A stretch of DNA of 64,000 nucleotides from Valencia hispanica. Its lineage: Eukaryota; Chordata; Actinopteri; Cyprinodontiformes; Valenciidae. Made by a program: the position numbers and the translations under genes. This document shows, piece by piece, positions 1 to 12,562 of the stretch. Numbering within the stretch: position 1 is the first letter of the stretch; every line of letters starts with the position of its first letter. The stretch spans positions 30,653,371 through 30,717,370 of the forward strand of contig OY747707.1 of assembly GCA_963556495.2 (NCBI GenBank). Direction: 5' to 3'. The notes under the pieces are model-generated. The model ran no database searches. It saw nothing but the letters and a program-made list of their open reading frames with translations, and was not told where the DNA came from.

Positions 1-74
1 GTGTATTGATCAGTCTCACTTCCTCAGTTTCCCTACCACTGCTGTTCATTGTTGCATCTGATAAGTTCACTTGT

Positions 75-318
75 TACCTCCGCAAAGGAGGTTATGTTTT
101 CACCAGGGTTTGTTTGTTTGTTTGTTTGTTTGTCTGTCAGTTAGTTAGCAACATAATTTAAAAAGTTATTGGTTAATTTGATGGAATTTTCAGGAAATGT
201 CTGCAATGCGACCAGGAGCAGGTGGTTAGACTTTGGGGGTGACCCAGATTACCGTCTGGAGGAAGGACTGAGCTGCCTCGGCAGAGGTCTGCGCTCTCCG
301 AGTGCTTTTTTCTGGTTT
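75..318. repeat. Widespread inverted-repeat element, short copy
   Basis: The left end is a small palindrome (CCTCC, spacer, GGAGG), followed by about six TTTG units at 108-131 and then a motif with ACCGTCTGGA. The right end reads AGCTGCCTCGGCAGAGGTCT. This order (palindrome, TTTG tract, GGTGACCC, terminal GGCAGAGG) matches my memory of a short non-coding repeat found in many animal genomes; I cannot name it. A partial relative of its right end lies at 63255-63316. No coding potential is visible. Confidence 0.6.
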
Positions 319-399
319 CCAGGACCTGCTATCCCTGCTATTTCCCTTGTGATTTGTCCTTTGTATGTCATCATTAAAGGAGCAGGGGGCAGAATGAAG

Positions 400-740
400 A
401 AATGAAATTCACGAGCAACGCTGCCGGCGCAGCAAGTAACTGCAGCCAGCCGCAAGGGAGCGCGCAGATGCTTCAGAGAAAAACATACCTCTTCACAGTG
501 ACATACTTCTTTTCTTAGTGCCACTTTTTAGTGGGCTGTGAGTCGTCCTTGGTCGTTTCCCAGTTGCAGAAGAGGAGAATTCATTCTCACAATTAAATCA
601 TTGGAGGTCTGCAACCATTTTTCTTCCTCTTTTAAAGCTGGCGAGAACGCGCAAGCCGTGTCAATTGACGTCACATCCGTAGGAGAGCGGGAAATTCGGG
701 CCCCGAACTGCAGCACATTTTGCAGCACACTGTCAGTTTA
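400..740. repeat. Possible diverged relative of the 12.6-kb TTAA miniature element
   Basis: This block has a local rise in CpG. Several landmarks occur in the same order as in the element at 12563-13068: a GCGCGC run, TCGTCCTTGGTC, then ACGCGC followed by GTCACATCC. An exact TGACGTCA (CRE-type) octamer sits at 666-673. No terminal inverted repeats are seen here, so if related it is an internal fragment. It could instead be a small regulatory CpG patch. Confidence 0.35.
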
Positions 741-3236
741 AGAAAATGGAACGATACGTGGGTGGGCTTATTCTTTTTGGTTTATAACGCTTCATCACCC
801 TCCAGCATTAAAAAACTGGACATGCATGTTTATTTTATTTACAAATCCTGCCCCCGTTCCTTTAAATAATAATTTTTTCCACAATCTTTCTTTGTCTGAA
901 CTTGAGTCATTTCTGACCATAAACATGAGAACATCAGAGATAGATCCATCAAGATTAAAGGGTTAATGCTCAGTAAATCTTCAAACCCACCTGTCACTTT
1001 CAGCCAAAGGTAGTGACTAGTTGCTTTTACTTACCGTACATTTATCCATCTTGAGTTACTTCACTGAATGAATAACAAGCACAACCATTAATTATAGAAC
1101 TTTGTAAGTACTTTTCACTGTTCTAACATGTATACATTGACCACTGTATGCATTGACTTGAGAAGTTTCATGTTGTGAAACACTGAGAATTTGAGAGTTC
1201 TTTGAATTGGAATATTGTTTATTTTCACTCAGTTTTTATTTTAATGTTCAAAGCACCAAAACCTGCACATAATGTCATCACTGAACAGCAGATGTTGGCT
1301 TACAGGACTTTGAATAAAAGATCATACCATAATAAAGGCATTTTTCCAAGTCTGTATCACCATTAGATCCTGCAAAACTGCACTGCTGTCTAAACGAGCT
1401 GCAGAAGAAGCTCTGATACAGGTTTTACAGTGAGAGAAATCACAACAACCCTTTCATCCCGTGCATGTCTCTCTGCCACAGCAGGCCCATTAGACGTCAT
1501 GATGCAGTGTGCAGTAATTGGTATTTTTGTTGGTAAGCAGCTTCCTGCCAGAGCTGAGCTCCATGCTGTGCTGGAGACTGGTATCAGAGCTGCAAAGAAC
1601 TCCTGACTGAACCTTTACAGCGAGAGACTTATCACTCAGACAAACACCTCCCATGACAAAAAAAAAAAGAGAACAGAATTCAATCGTACATTCCGTTGGC
1701 AGAGATTTAGTTTAGTTTGTGTTGCACATCCTGCACTGGAAGCATCTCTGTATGACTATGAAGCAACATTCCCTCCCCTAAAAGGATAATAGTAGTTGCA
1801 TACTTAATGTCATTAACTGAAGGGGAGGTAATAAATTAACATATTAAATGCTGTGCGTTATCAAAAGTGGCTCGTCGGTTTACATAGATGGCAGCAGGGC
1901 GCTTGCTCCTTTGATGTGATAATAGGATGTTTTGGTTTCTCTGCATCTGGCGTGTTTTAACGGCGAGAGGCATTCCCAACAGTTACTACTTCAAAATCAA
2001 TTGAAACCCTTTTCCAAACAGCCCCTGCCTGGTTCAAAAGGAGCTAAAACTAATTCACTCTCTCTGAGACCTACGCTCGACTCATTTGAAGAATGTGGAC
2101 CAGGAGGAGTTAAGATATGGAGTCCTGAGGGAGTGAGAGAAAAGTCCTGTATTCAGATACTTTCGCTGCAAAATGAGCTTCGCACCATGTGTGCCACATC
2201 CATTGTAGCAAAAGCATGTGTGTGTATGTGAAATATAGGCCAGCTAGATCAATGTAAATGCTCAGCTTTTGTTATTTTTTTACTTTTTGTAACAGAATGT
2301 CAGTGAAAATTGCGAGCTTGTAGACCCTTGGATTTTCTCCTAATTACTCTAGTCTTACCAGCCACGACAATAGACAAAAATGAACTATACTAACAAAAAT
2401 ATACTTTGCTATTTATTTTTGAGGAACAAAAATGCCATATCATAGTTTTTTGAGGCAAAGGTGTGTAAATTATGGGATTAACTGTTACTTAGACTTAGTA
2501 AAACGTCACCTTTCTGTAGTTGTAGAAAAAGCAGAGTCAGAAAAAAGGTTATTTGAAAACGTTTCTAGGACACATGAGACCAAAAAAAACCATAAAAGCA
2601 ACTCAATTTCTGGCTATTCCACTTTCCCAATGATGGTCCATATTTGATTCATGGTGATGGTAGAATCACAGTTTTATTATTCTAAATTAGGGAATTTCAC
2701 TGCCATTAATAAAACAAAAGATTCTGAATTTCTAAGAATTTTTAACATTTGCTCGGTTGTTCAATGTTAAGAGAAGGTCATTCCTGCTTGAAGACAACAT
2801 TTAAACAATGTTTTTTTTAAATAATTTTCTGTGGTTTTAGTTAAATATTTAGTAGTTTTAGAGATTGGATAGATATTGAGATTTGCTGCTGATTTTATGC
2901 CTCATCACACTATTGCTTATCTTCTGTGCAGTGACACACAAAGATATGTGGCTTTAAGTAAATGGCATTCCACCATCGTCTTTTTACCAGTCTGATCCTG
3001 TGGCTCAGTACCTTCCAAATGTAGTTATACTCCTTGACACTTTTATTACTTTGTCACCTCACTAGCACAACCTTCAATGTATTATATTAGGTGTCATTGA
3101 GCCAATAAATAGCTGAATTATCGGCTTCCTCCATATGTCAAAAAGTTCTGCAGAGGACTTGTAAAAAAACATTTATTTGATTCAAGTTTGCTGAATCAGG
3201 TGAACATCTAAAACACACAAGACCTTGGCTCTTGAG
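741..3236. other. No recognisable gene; apparently unique AT-rich DNA
   Basis: No splice-bounded coding frame, RNA gene or clear repeat was recognised. The stretch 1360-1650 is more GC-balanced and could hold a conserved non-coding element, but nothing in the sequence proves it. Short open frames at 1932-2231 and 2432-2647 have no recognisable domain. Confidence 0.5.
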
Positions 3237-4957
3237 GTTGCTAACAAACACAGTACACGTACCATCATTCATACACTATTCGCCTGTTGCTGTCTCTCTC
3301 TGACTTTATCTCTAGCTGTTCTCTCTCATTTTCTCCCTTTCATCACTTGGTCTTCTCCCATCATTGGTTCTGTCTTGGTTAGTCTGTTTGGCTCTGTCAT
3401 TAATTCTATATTGGCGAATGAGCATATAACGTGAAGGAAGGCATTACTTATTTCATTTATTATGTTCAATGATATCTGTTATTGACCCGTTTCTAATTTG
3501 CTTCTATCTATATTTTTATAGGTAGCCTAATAGGTAATTATGATAGCTGGAATTAAGACCTCATCTGATTCATTATCTTTAACACAATGTTAAAATAATT
3601 AAATGTTATGAGTTCATATGCCCAATGATGATGCTAGTGCTGCAGCTGCAGCTACAGCTACTGCTCCTGCAGCCTACTTTCTTTATGTCATCTCTCCTAC
3701 CCTCTGCAAAATCATGATGTCCAAATTAAGTGTGAAAAGTATGACTATCATAAACTAATAATACGAACTTAATATCCTTAGGTAAACAATTGGGTTACAT
3801 CCATTCATGATGCATCAAGAGTATTACAAAAGTGTTTACTTGGTTATCACAAAATAGATTCTATTCAAATAACTGACTAAACTCTGTATTTGAGTCAAAC
3901 ACCTCTGCTGCTGCTGGCTCCTTCTCTGACTGGAGCTCATCTTTGCTTCCTTCTGCAAAATTATTCAATCCAATCAGAATGTGCAACAAACCTACAGAAA
4001 ACAAGGCACACATATTCTAATACAATAATGTAATATTAAGAAGTGGACAACAAAAACAAATCAAAATGTTCAACGACAAGAATGGAAGCATTCAGCCTTC
4101 CTTTCTAAAGCAGCACTTCTCAAATGGGAAATGCAGTGGAGTTCTGCAGGAGCAACATGTGTTAAAGAAATGATCAAAGCTATAAAAAAATCAACAGAAA
4201 AGAACAAAATTAATAAAATTCTATAGCCAACATTGCTATTTTATATGTGATCATTTTTTCCTTGTTTTGTTAGCCGTGCCTGCACTGTAATTTACAAATA
4301 GTTAATACTTTTGTATTAGTAATTTTTAACGAATTTCTTTGTGAATGAATTTCTTTATTCCAGGTACTACAGTAAAGGATAACTAGTTTGCTACCAACAG
4401 GACAGTTAAAGACAATTATGAATAAGCCAGCGTTTGACTTTGTGAATCATTCCACTTTACAAAGAAAATGTCTTACCTTTGGTCTCTCTGTTGAAAAAGC
4501 TGTAGAGTTGCAACTGTTTTTTCATACTTTTTCTATGATCCATTGGTTTCTGTTAGTCTTAAAAATATTGCTAATTGTAATATATTGTCCGGTTTGGCAC
4601 AATGCAGTTTTTTGCTTTTACAAAGCAGCCTGTTAGGAGAGGGGAGGGGCTGTGTGCCTGGGGTAGTGAGATACTGGCTATAGCAAGCCATCGCATTGGC
4701 AAAGGGGTTAACAAATGCCTTGGGGGTTAATAAGTTAATAAGGCTTTAATACATGCCTTATTTTTGATACCGATGGGATGCCATAGCTGACTGTAACCTG
4801 ACACCAAGTCAAGTCAGCTCGGCAGATTAGAGCACAGCCACCCGTTCTTTGGTGATTAAGAGAGCAGCGAACCTGTGGCTGGTGAGTGAAATACCAAATT
4901 TAAAACATTCTGAGCTGAAGCCCCAAGGAAGTCGGCTGACGACCCCACTGGTAGAAT
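3237..4957 (+). repeat. Left arm of a long inverted duplication
   Basis: The reverse complement of 27965-29180 aligns colinearly with this segment through many blocks. Examples are ATGATGCATCAAGAG near 3810, CATTTGAGAAGTGCTGCTTT (reverse complement near 4115), GTTAAAGAAATGATCA near 4160, CTATAGCAAGCCAT near 4680, and CTGTGGCT..GTGAGTGAAA near 4873. By eye it is roughly three-quarters identical with small indels, too broken for a shared protein. This arm has about 340 bp (roughly 3336-3680) that the other lacks. It is probably one copy of an unnamed dispersed element. Confidence 0.8.
4660..4795. repeat. Imperfect palindrome inside the duplication
   Basis: TATAGCAAGCCAT at the left and a related ATGCCATAGCTGACTGTAA at the right form loose inverted ends around an AT-rich core with TTAATAAGTTAATAAGG. 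The same structure is clearer in the inverted copy at 28150-28285. It may be a terminal palindrome of the duplicated element. Confidence 0.45.
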
Positions 4958-5014
4958 CCAAAACATATCAATTTAGGGTTTCAGTTTAGGCTGTTTTTGT
5001 AAACTGACAGGCTG

Positions 5015-5690
5015 TCAGGAGGCTTCTGGTAACTCTGGAGGAGCAGCAGAGAACACAATATATATGGCATATTCACAAATCCAATCTTTAGGGTAAAGTG
5101 ACAACAGGGAAGATATAAGAAAAAAACATTTTTTGTCTAGTACACTTTCAACAACAAGGCAATTCAAAGTGTTTTGGGTGATTAGGGGATAAAAGAAAAG
5201 CACCAATAAAACAACAATAAAAGCATAAAACAAAACAAAACAGAGACACACAACATATGACACATTAAAGCATATGACATCCCAGTTATCATTAATCAGG
5301 TACCCAAAGGCAGCTCTAAACAGATGGGGTTTTACCCTTGATTTAACCTGACTCAGTGTTTCAGCAGCTTTGCTGTGCTCTGGAAGTTTGTTCCAGATAG
5401 GGGGGGGGCATAGAAAATGAAAGCTCCATGTTTGGTTCTAATTCTAGGGATGATTAGTAGACTAGAGTTGGAAGATCTGAGTGGTCTGGTGGTTGATATA
5501 GTGACAACAGATCTTCAACATACTTTGTTGCTAAGCCATTCAATGATTTATAGACTGATAACAGTGTTTCGAGTTCTAAAAATACATTCCATTTTACTCT
5601 GAATGAGGGAGACATAGGAGGAAAAAAACAAGCATGCAAATGGAAATTACTATGGCTGGATAAATTATTTAGCTCATTTAAATGTATCAT
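5015..5690 (-). repeat. Probable non-LTR retrotransposon fragment, antisense
   Basis: The segment holds GGAAGTTTGTTCCAGATAG near 5382, CCATGTTTGGTTCTAATTCT near 5428, and GCTAAGCCATTCAATGATTT near 5531. I associate this series with antisense copies of a common teleost LINE. The minus-strand frame at 5454-5690 (YKSLNGLATKYVEDLLSLY) resembles the C-terminal part of such a polyprotein. The frame is short and broken. Family assignment is from memory. Confidence 0.45.
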
Positions 5691-6082
5691 GCAAATAATT
5701 GATTAATAGTTTATTGTGACAGGCCTACTCACAGAGGCCTTGAGATTTGAGATGTGTTTGCTCAGGCAAGCTGAGATTTGCAGCACAGTCAACACGTACT
5801 AGTACATGCCTTCATGTGTTACTGTCTGTATATCTGCAGGGTATTTGTTGCATCTCCCTCTCTAAAACAGCCTATGTGTACACAACAAAGGTCTTACAGC
5901 CTCCAAGAACAAAGCTATAACCCCACATACCTGTTTCTGGTCCCAGTGGGACACAAAAAACAGAGGAGGCTGAGACGCATGACAAGGAAAGTGTTTTGCT
6001 TGGGAGTGATACCATGATTAAGAAGTTTGCATCACAGGCTTCTGCTGGTCATTGTAAATACACAGTATGTGTATCCTAACAT

Positions 6083-6083
<1 letters not shown>

Positions 6084-6121
<38 letters not shown>

Positions 6122-6165
6122 GGTGTGTGTGTGGGGGTGTAGGTGTGTGTGTGTCTGTGTCTCTC
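6084..6165. repeat. TG dinucleotide microsatellite (compound)
   Basis: A pure TG run of about 16 units is followed by interrupted TG/GGGTG units up to about 6165. Open frames reading HTHTHT here are products of the repeat and not genes. Confidence 0.95.
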
Positions 6166-6407
6166 TTTTTGTCTCCACACCGATGAATATGTAAGTGTGT
6201 TTGTGTAAGAGAGTGGAGTCCATGACTCAGCAAGAGGTAGGCAGGCAGCTCACGTTTCTTCTGCTTGGCAGGAAGCAGAGAAAAGATCGAACTGACCGGA
6301 GTGTTTAGGAGGCCATGGACTCTACCTCTGCCAACAAACATGCAACCAACTCAGAAAGCTATACCCCACTGTTCACATCTGACACATTTTATTAAATATC
6401 AAAAGAC

Positions 6408-6610
<203 letters not shown>

Positions 6611-6639
6611 GGAAGCTTTAAACATCTACAGACTGCACT

Positions 6640-7440
6640 TTTTGCTTCTACAGTTTGAATAGAGGACATCAAATCTAATTTTCAAATGTTGCTGCAGATT
6701 CTCAATTAGATTTAGGTCTAGAGTTTGACTGGATCATTCCATCACATAAATATGCTTTAATCTAAGGTGAACCACCTGTATTTAGCTTTCATCTTTGTCC
6801 TGTCAACTCTGATCAACTTCTCTGTAACTGCTAAAGAAAATAATTCCCAACAACAGGACATTGCCACAACCATGTTTTACAGTGGGGATAGCGCATTCAT
6901 GGTGATCTGCAGTGTCAGTTTTGCTCCAAACATATTAACTTTCATATATGCTAAAAAGTTTAATTTTATTCCAATCTGAAAAGAGTACCCTCTCACATGT
7001 TTTCTGATTCCCCTACATGCCTTTTACCTAACTCCACAGGCAACTCATATTGCTTATTTTAACAATAGCTTTATTCTTGACCCTTCTCTGAATAATGCTC
7101 TCCTCATCCAGCCTATCAGTTTAGGTAGATGCCCATCATGTCTTGATGATTTTGCACGTGTCATACATTTTTGGTTGAGGGACTGAACACTGCTCTTTAA
7201 GATGCTCCAGGCTTGAAGCATTGTTGTATAACATAACCTTGCTTTGAGCTCTTCCACAGCTTTCTCTCTGACCTGTCTGTTGTGTTTACTTGGTCTTAAT
7301 GATGCAGCTTTTTCACTGATGTTCTCTAAAAACATCTGAGACATTCACTAAACAGCTATATTTATACTGAGATTATAATTACACAAGCAGGTCTCCTTTT
7401 ATTAACTATACGCAACTTCCAATAGGAGGCATTTAGCTTA
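6640..7440 (-). pseudogene. Tc1-like transposase relic
   Basis: On the minus strand, 7344-7054 encodes the N-terminal helix-turn-helix part of a Tc1-type transposase: NRQVREKAVEELKA, then SSVQSLNQK, then LPKLIGWMRRALFREGS, which fits the usual order RQVRDKVVEKFKAG..STVQSIIRK..PPKLTGRARRALIREA. Further leftwards the antisense of the DDE region is degraded (CAACCATGTTTTACAGTGGG near 6870 corresponds to the glycine-rich region before the second Asp). Stops and frameshifts break it, and no complete protein remains. About 800 bp survive of an expected 1.3-1.6 kb. Confidence 0.85.
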
Positions 7441-8779
7441 AAGAATGTGAAAAAGTCCGAAGAGTCTAACCATTTATTCACCCATCTCATGTGTCCCTTC
7501 TCTCATTTTAGTGATGTCAGTGATGTCTCATTGTTTTCCCTGTGCTGATGCAGACACAGCCAAACAAATTCATCGCATACCAATAAGTCTCTCAGGATGA
7601 AGGACACTTGTACAGATGCTGTTGCAGATTAGGGAATCCATTACTCTTCTAACTAGGTCACAGGTTGACATGTAGGTGGAATGTACTTTCTTAAATGACT
7701 GACAGGTTCTGATAATGAATAGTGCTTTATCTACAGTAGTAGGATGGCTTGTCATTTGACCCAACTAAATAAAGTAAGGGTGGCAGAGCGGGTCATGCTG
7801 GGTCGCTTCAACTTCTCCAGGGCTTAAAGCTTCTGGATAAGTGAATGAGTAGATTAGTGACTCAAAATTGCCACTGGTTTGAGTGGTTGCCAGTGTTTAT
7901 GTGTCAGCATTTTGATTGACATGTTGTCTGTCCAGAGTGCACCCTGGCTCTTGCCCCATGTCACCTGGGATCAGCTTGATGGGTAGATGGATATATGAAA
8001 CGGCAAATATATCAGCGACAAGCAGCAGTATACCTCAAAGGTGACAACAGATTGACAACGTTGAAGAGCATCCTCTTTGCTGTGATGGGAAGATTAGAAA
8101 ATAGTAACTGGTTTCGTTGATATACAAAACAAAGAACTAAAAGCCAATTTGCTTATCTTACCACCCCATCCAGAAGCGGGAAGAAACAGCTAACTCTACA
8201 AATTCTACTAATTAGAGTATTTTGTCCTGTTTGTTTTACAGGATTTAACCTATTACAGTTTTTTCTGCTCTAGAAATGCCGGTTAGAGAGTATCAGACAG
8301 TTCCAGGCATTTTCTATTTACTTACAGTGTTCATACTAAAATAACCACTTGCTAGCTAAAATATGTATGTAAAGTCTCCTCAAAAGCCAAAGTTTTTTTC
8401 CCCTTAAATAAAGCTATTCTTTAAAAACTTAAAACAAGACAGTGACATATTTTCAGACCTGCACATAAATCTAAAAATGAGTGATTGATTCTTTTAGACT
8501 CCAAACTTATCTAGCTTGCAGTGTTGCTCACTCCTCAGCTATTAGTTTCCCCTGCAAGTTGCTAAGTGACATCGTCACATGCAGTTGTGTGAAAACATTT
8601 TGGCACCCCATTAACTATTTAATACTTTATCAAGAAATGTCAACATATCAGTGTCTACTCTGATGTTTTATCTATGGATAAAATTGTTATTTAATTTCAG
8701 TTAACCACCACAAGTTTTCCTAGTTTGAACTGGTGAAAAAAAAGAAAACCCTACCCCCTAACAACTAGCCTCACCCCCA
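7441..8779. other. No gene seen; possible retroposon tail near 7920-7995
   Basis: Nothing coding was recognised. Near 7925-7990, GTCCAGAGTGCACCCTGGCT followed by a CACCTGGGATCAGCTTGATG-like stretch and GGATGGATA-type sequence resembles the degenerate 3' tail of the retroposon better preserved at 26285 and 27750. Confidence 0.4.
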
Positions 8780-9180
8780 TTTTGCTGAAAATCTTCAGTA
8801 TGACGCTTCTTGTATCCTCCCACCAATCTCTGACATCAGTCTGAATAATGTTTGCTCTAATCATTACTTTCATCTGTTAGATGTTTCAGGGGTTTCTTGC
8901 TTGTACAACCAAGTGACCACATATAATTTAATTGAGCTTAAGATCTGGGTTTTTACAACCAGGGCATTCAATTTCTTAGTTTCATCCAGTCTTGGTGGAT
9001 TCTCTTATATGTTTTGACTGGGCCATTGTCATGTTGCAAGGTTCACATGTAATTCAGTTTTAAAGTCTTTACAGATGGTCACACATTTTCCTTGAGCACC
9101 CTTTTGTAAACATTGGATTTAATCTCTTGTGGCATTGCTAAGAATTAAGCAAGTTGGAAAAAAGTACTGACCGAAGGTAA
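8780..9180 (-). pseudogene. Tc1-like transposase fragment, second family
   Basis: In antisense, GACTGGGCCATTGTCATGTTGCAAGGTTCAC (split here across 9018-9048) reverse-complements to codons resembling the Tc1 motif xLQHDN, the counterpart of QQDNDPKHT at the second catalytic Asp. CCACCAATCTCTGACATCAG near 8820 and the spacing around it fit a common teleost antisense repeat. No open frame survives. The family differs from the copies at 6.6 and 10 kb. Confidence 0.5.
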
Positions 9181-9199
9181 AGTTTCTAGGTCAAAGAGT

Positions 9200-9395
9200 A
9201 CGTTTCCACATCCACCCCTGGGCAACTTCAACACACCCTGAAATAGCAGGCATGTTTTTCAGCTGTGGGAGGAATCCAGAGCACCCAGAGAAAACCTACG
9301 CAGGCAGCACAAGGAGAACATGCAAACCCTACACAGAAAGACACAACGCTGACTGTCGCCGTGCAAGACAACAGTGCTAACCAATGTACTATTAT
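9200..9395 (-). repeat. tRNA-type SINE relic, antisense
   Basis: The segment contains GTGGGAGGAATCCAGAGCAC, AGAGAAAACCTACGCAGGCA, GGAGAACATGCAAACC and ACAACAGTGCTAACCA in order. This is the antisense layout of a common fish SINE whose sense strand starts with a tRNA-like head and continues with GTTTGCATGTTCTCC. The B-box region is damaged. Identification is from memory of the family. Confidence 0.7.
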
Positions 9396-9979
9396 AAAAA
9401 TCCAATCTCCACTTCACTGTTGCAATTTATAACCCAGTTTGGTAGAAAATAATTACTACTCAATGTCCCAGCTATCAAATTAAAGCTATATTTCTAGTCT
9501 ATAAACGACTTTCAGATGCAGACTCCATATTTGACAGCAAATTATGAAACAAGTTTGACCCATTTACCATTTAGGATCCAGTCAATGGTTAACAGCATTA
9601 CTTTCATGCCCACGGTTGTTCCCTGTAGATTACTTACAATTATACCAGACCTGTCTTTTTGCAAAACAGATTTACAGATTTGCTCTCAGTGGATTGGTTC
9701 TCTGGTTTTTGTAATTGTTTATCAATAACAAAACAGACAATCCTCGTTTAACAGTTTATCTTCATTTTCTGAATTCATAAAAAATATTTTTTTTACTCAA
9801 AGTTAAAAAGTATTCAGAGCAATTGAAATACCTTAGATTTTGAGATGTTATAACCACAAAGCAATTGTATTTTTTTTCACATGATAGGCTCACACAGTAA
9901 TGAATTGTTCTCAAGAAGAAGAAGAAAAGATTCATGGGTTTAAAAAAAAAAAAAGTGTGTCAGCCTTTCAAAATCCCTA
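9396..9979. other. No recognisable feature
   Basis: AT-rich sequence with homopolymer runs. The short frame at 9516-9728 has no domain or splice support. Confidence 0.5.
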
Positions 9980-10740
9980 TCCTTGACTCAAAATTTTGTA
10001 ACGTACCTTTTACTGCAATTATGGTGCCAATTCTTTGCAGGTATGTTTCTGCTAGGTTTCTACATATGTGAGCTCAGTTTTCTACTCTTGACACAGGCTT
10101 CTAAATGGATTCAGGTCTAAACTTTCACTGAGCCATTCCAACAATATGGTTTGACCTAAACCATTTCATTGTAGCTCTGGCTGTTTGTTTAGGATTGTTG
10201 TCCTGCTGGAAGGTGAACTTCCACTCCAGTCTCAAGTCGTTTGCCGCCTCTAACAGGTTTTCTATAAGGATTTCCCTGTGTTTAGCTGCCTCCATCAACA
10301 CTGGCCAGCTCTGCTGTCCTTGCTGAAGAAACTAATCCCCACAGCATTTTGTTGCCACCACCATGCTTCACAGTGGGGTGAGGTGTTCAGGCTGTGTTGT
10401 GCTTGTTTTAAAGTTACACATGACATTTTGGATCCAGGTCAAAAGTTCAACATACTTGATATGTTTTTTTTAACAAGAATTCCATGAAGGTCAAATTTGT
10501 GCAGAAAATTAATAATTGTCCTATAAACAGATTAGTCCTCCTGAGTTATGGATCTCTACAATGCCTCTAGAGTTGTCATTGGTCTCTGCTTTCTCTCTGA
10601 TAAATGCTGTTCTTGCCTTGCATGTCAGTTTAGGCGAACTGGCATGTCATGGTAGGTTTGCAGCTGTGAGATGTTTAAAGCTGGTGCCAATCTCCAGTGT
10701 GTAAGAAGCGGGGCACATCTTCGGCAGGCCACTAGCCCGT
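9980..10740 (-). pseudogene. Tc1-like transposase relic
   Basis: Read in antisense, the copy preserves GTTGTCCTGCTGGAAGGTGA near 10197 (reverse complement of the QQDN codons) and GCCACCACCATGCTTCACAG near 10354 (the glycine-rich GGG motif). TTAGGCGAACTGGCATGTCATGG near 10630 matches the GRPPKLT linker region. These appear in reverse gene order, so the transposase lay on the minus strand. Many stops are present, and the N-terminal helix-turn-helix end is lost near 10740. It is related to the copies at 6.6, 32.9 and 41-45 kb. Confidence 0.85.
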
Positions 10741-11849
10741 CACAGAGCCCTACAAGTCAGGAAATAATTTTTATTGTGTTCATGGATTATTAAAATGTAT
10801 TGTGAATATAGTAAAATTTGAAGTCAGACAACTGCAATAACCTGCTATTTTATTTACAAGGCCTCTAAAAGCTTTTTTTGCCCACACACTTCCTCTTCCA
10901 GCTATAAGTCAAGTTTGTTTAACATCTATAAGCAGAGTGAGTGAGTCACTATCTTCAGAAAATATAAAGCTTTAGAAAGCATGACCATGAAGTAAAATGA
11001 ATGTTTTTAAGCCTGTGGCTGATAGATAGCATCCGCTTTTCTGCTGTTGGGTAACAGTAGAAAGGACAAGCCCTCTACCTGTGAGGGATGATGATGACAC
11101 ATGTTTTGTAACATTGTTATTGTTTTGGGACACAGACAAACGATCCAAGTGGTGAGTCGTGAAAATTTTCATTAGAATATTGTGCCTCTGTGTGTGTGTG
11201 TGTGTGAGAGAGTGTGTCTGTGTGTGCATACTGGTGTGAGAGGCGTGTTTGTGCGTTACAACCAGTGCTGTGTGAATGAATAATGTATGATGCTCAGCTG
11301 TGTTTGCATGTTGGGTAACACCCACTTAATCAAGAAAAAAAAGATAGACAAAGTCAGAGTCAGCGAGAAGTGGAGAGATGATTGCAGTTCATGGGCAAGA
11401 CACTTACTAAAATTAACTAATGAATAAACCGAAAAACACTATTCTTCTGGTCTGAAGCAAAAAGACAGTCATGTGTAAAAACTAATTAGTTTTATTTTTG
11501 TCACAGAGCACACAAACTAATTGTTTTATAGACTGTCAAGGAGTCAAAATGAACATTTATTATCTAATCATCTGTGAAGTAGTAATTCTTTCCTGGTTTA
11601 ATTGACTGTCAAAAACAAAAAAAGTCAAGACGTTCATTTTGAATGTGATTTAAAAAAAGAAAAATACATTGTTTTTTTAACATTTAAAATTTAAATCAAA
11701 ATAATAAAATTGAAAAAAGTGCTTCTCTACACATAATTTGATTAAAAATTGTTCAGCATGTGGACAACATATCTTCCAAGGAAGCCCAACTGATTGTTAC
11801 ATGAATGACCATCAACCACTAATGACTGAGAGTCATGTTTGGTTGGTTT
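10741..11849. other. No gene seen; short TG microsatellite at about 11187-11228
   Basis: AT-rich unique-looking DNA with a TG/GTGTG tract (about 9 pure units). The minus-strand frame across the microsatellite is repeat-driven. Confidence 0.5.
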
Positions 11850-12562
11850 AAAGAGGACCCAAACGCAGAGATCTATGCATAAAGAAAATTTAATTTAATT
11901 TACAAAAAATGGAAACAACTCACAATGGAATGGGCGCTCAAGGAGAAACTACGACGAAACAAAGGGAGATCCGAAAGATATTAAGGAAGGAGCCAGTGGA
12001 GAGCAAGGTAAACCAGAGAGCTTAAATATACTGAGGATGTGTAGAAGTGTCGGAGAAAAACCTGAGAACTAATGATTGTCAGGCAGATGCAGGTCAGAGG
12101 GAGAGAGAGCAGAGAGATTGGAGATGGAATGCAGCTGGGCAGGGAAGCAGAATGGCAAGGAGGAAACAGAGAAGAAAAGCAAAGATATATTCCTAAAACA
12201 GAAGAGATAACTAGAGAGAAAATAATCTTAAATGCAAAACGTATGGCTAACCCAGAGAGGTAACTAAGAATCATGAAATCTAAGTAAATAAATAAGAATA
12301 AAGAAGCTCAAGAGAAACTCAAAGTAAAAGCACTAATGAATATGACAGGAAGGAGAAGAGAAAACCCGAACATAAGAAAACATAAGTATAAACACTAGAA
12401 AGAAACTCAAATCAGATAACAATAACCATAAAGAAAGAAATTAAGTAAAACAGAACTAACACAATGATGAAATAAGGAAATAACTAATAACAAAATCAAA
12501 ACAACCCCAAAAACAATAAAACAAAACTAGAAACATCTAAAACACTTAGCGCTGAGATGACA
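11850..12562 (-). repeat. LTR-like element fragment, antisense
   Basis: Starts with GAGGACCCAAACGCAGAGAT (11851), then a purine-rich body with GCTTAAATATACTGAGGA and GCAGGTCAGAGGGAGAGAG, then an A-rich stretch. The reverse complement of the start (CTGCGTTTGGGTCC) occurs in sense at 24387-24402, just after an AATAAA signal and just before the start of a gag-like frame. This is therefore best read as an antisense LTR R-U5 end with U3 to its right. A related fragment lies at 22549. It is cut at 12563 by a TTAA miniature element. Confidence 0.6.
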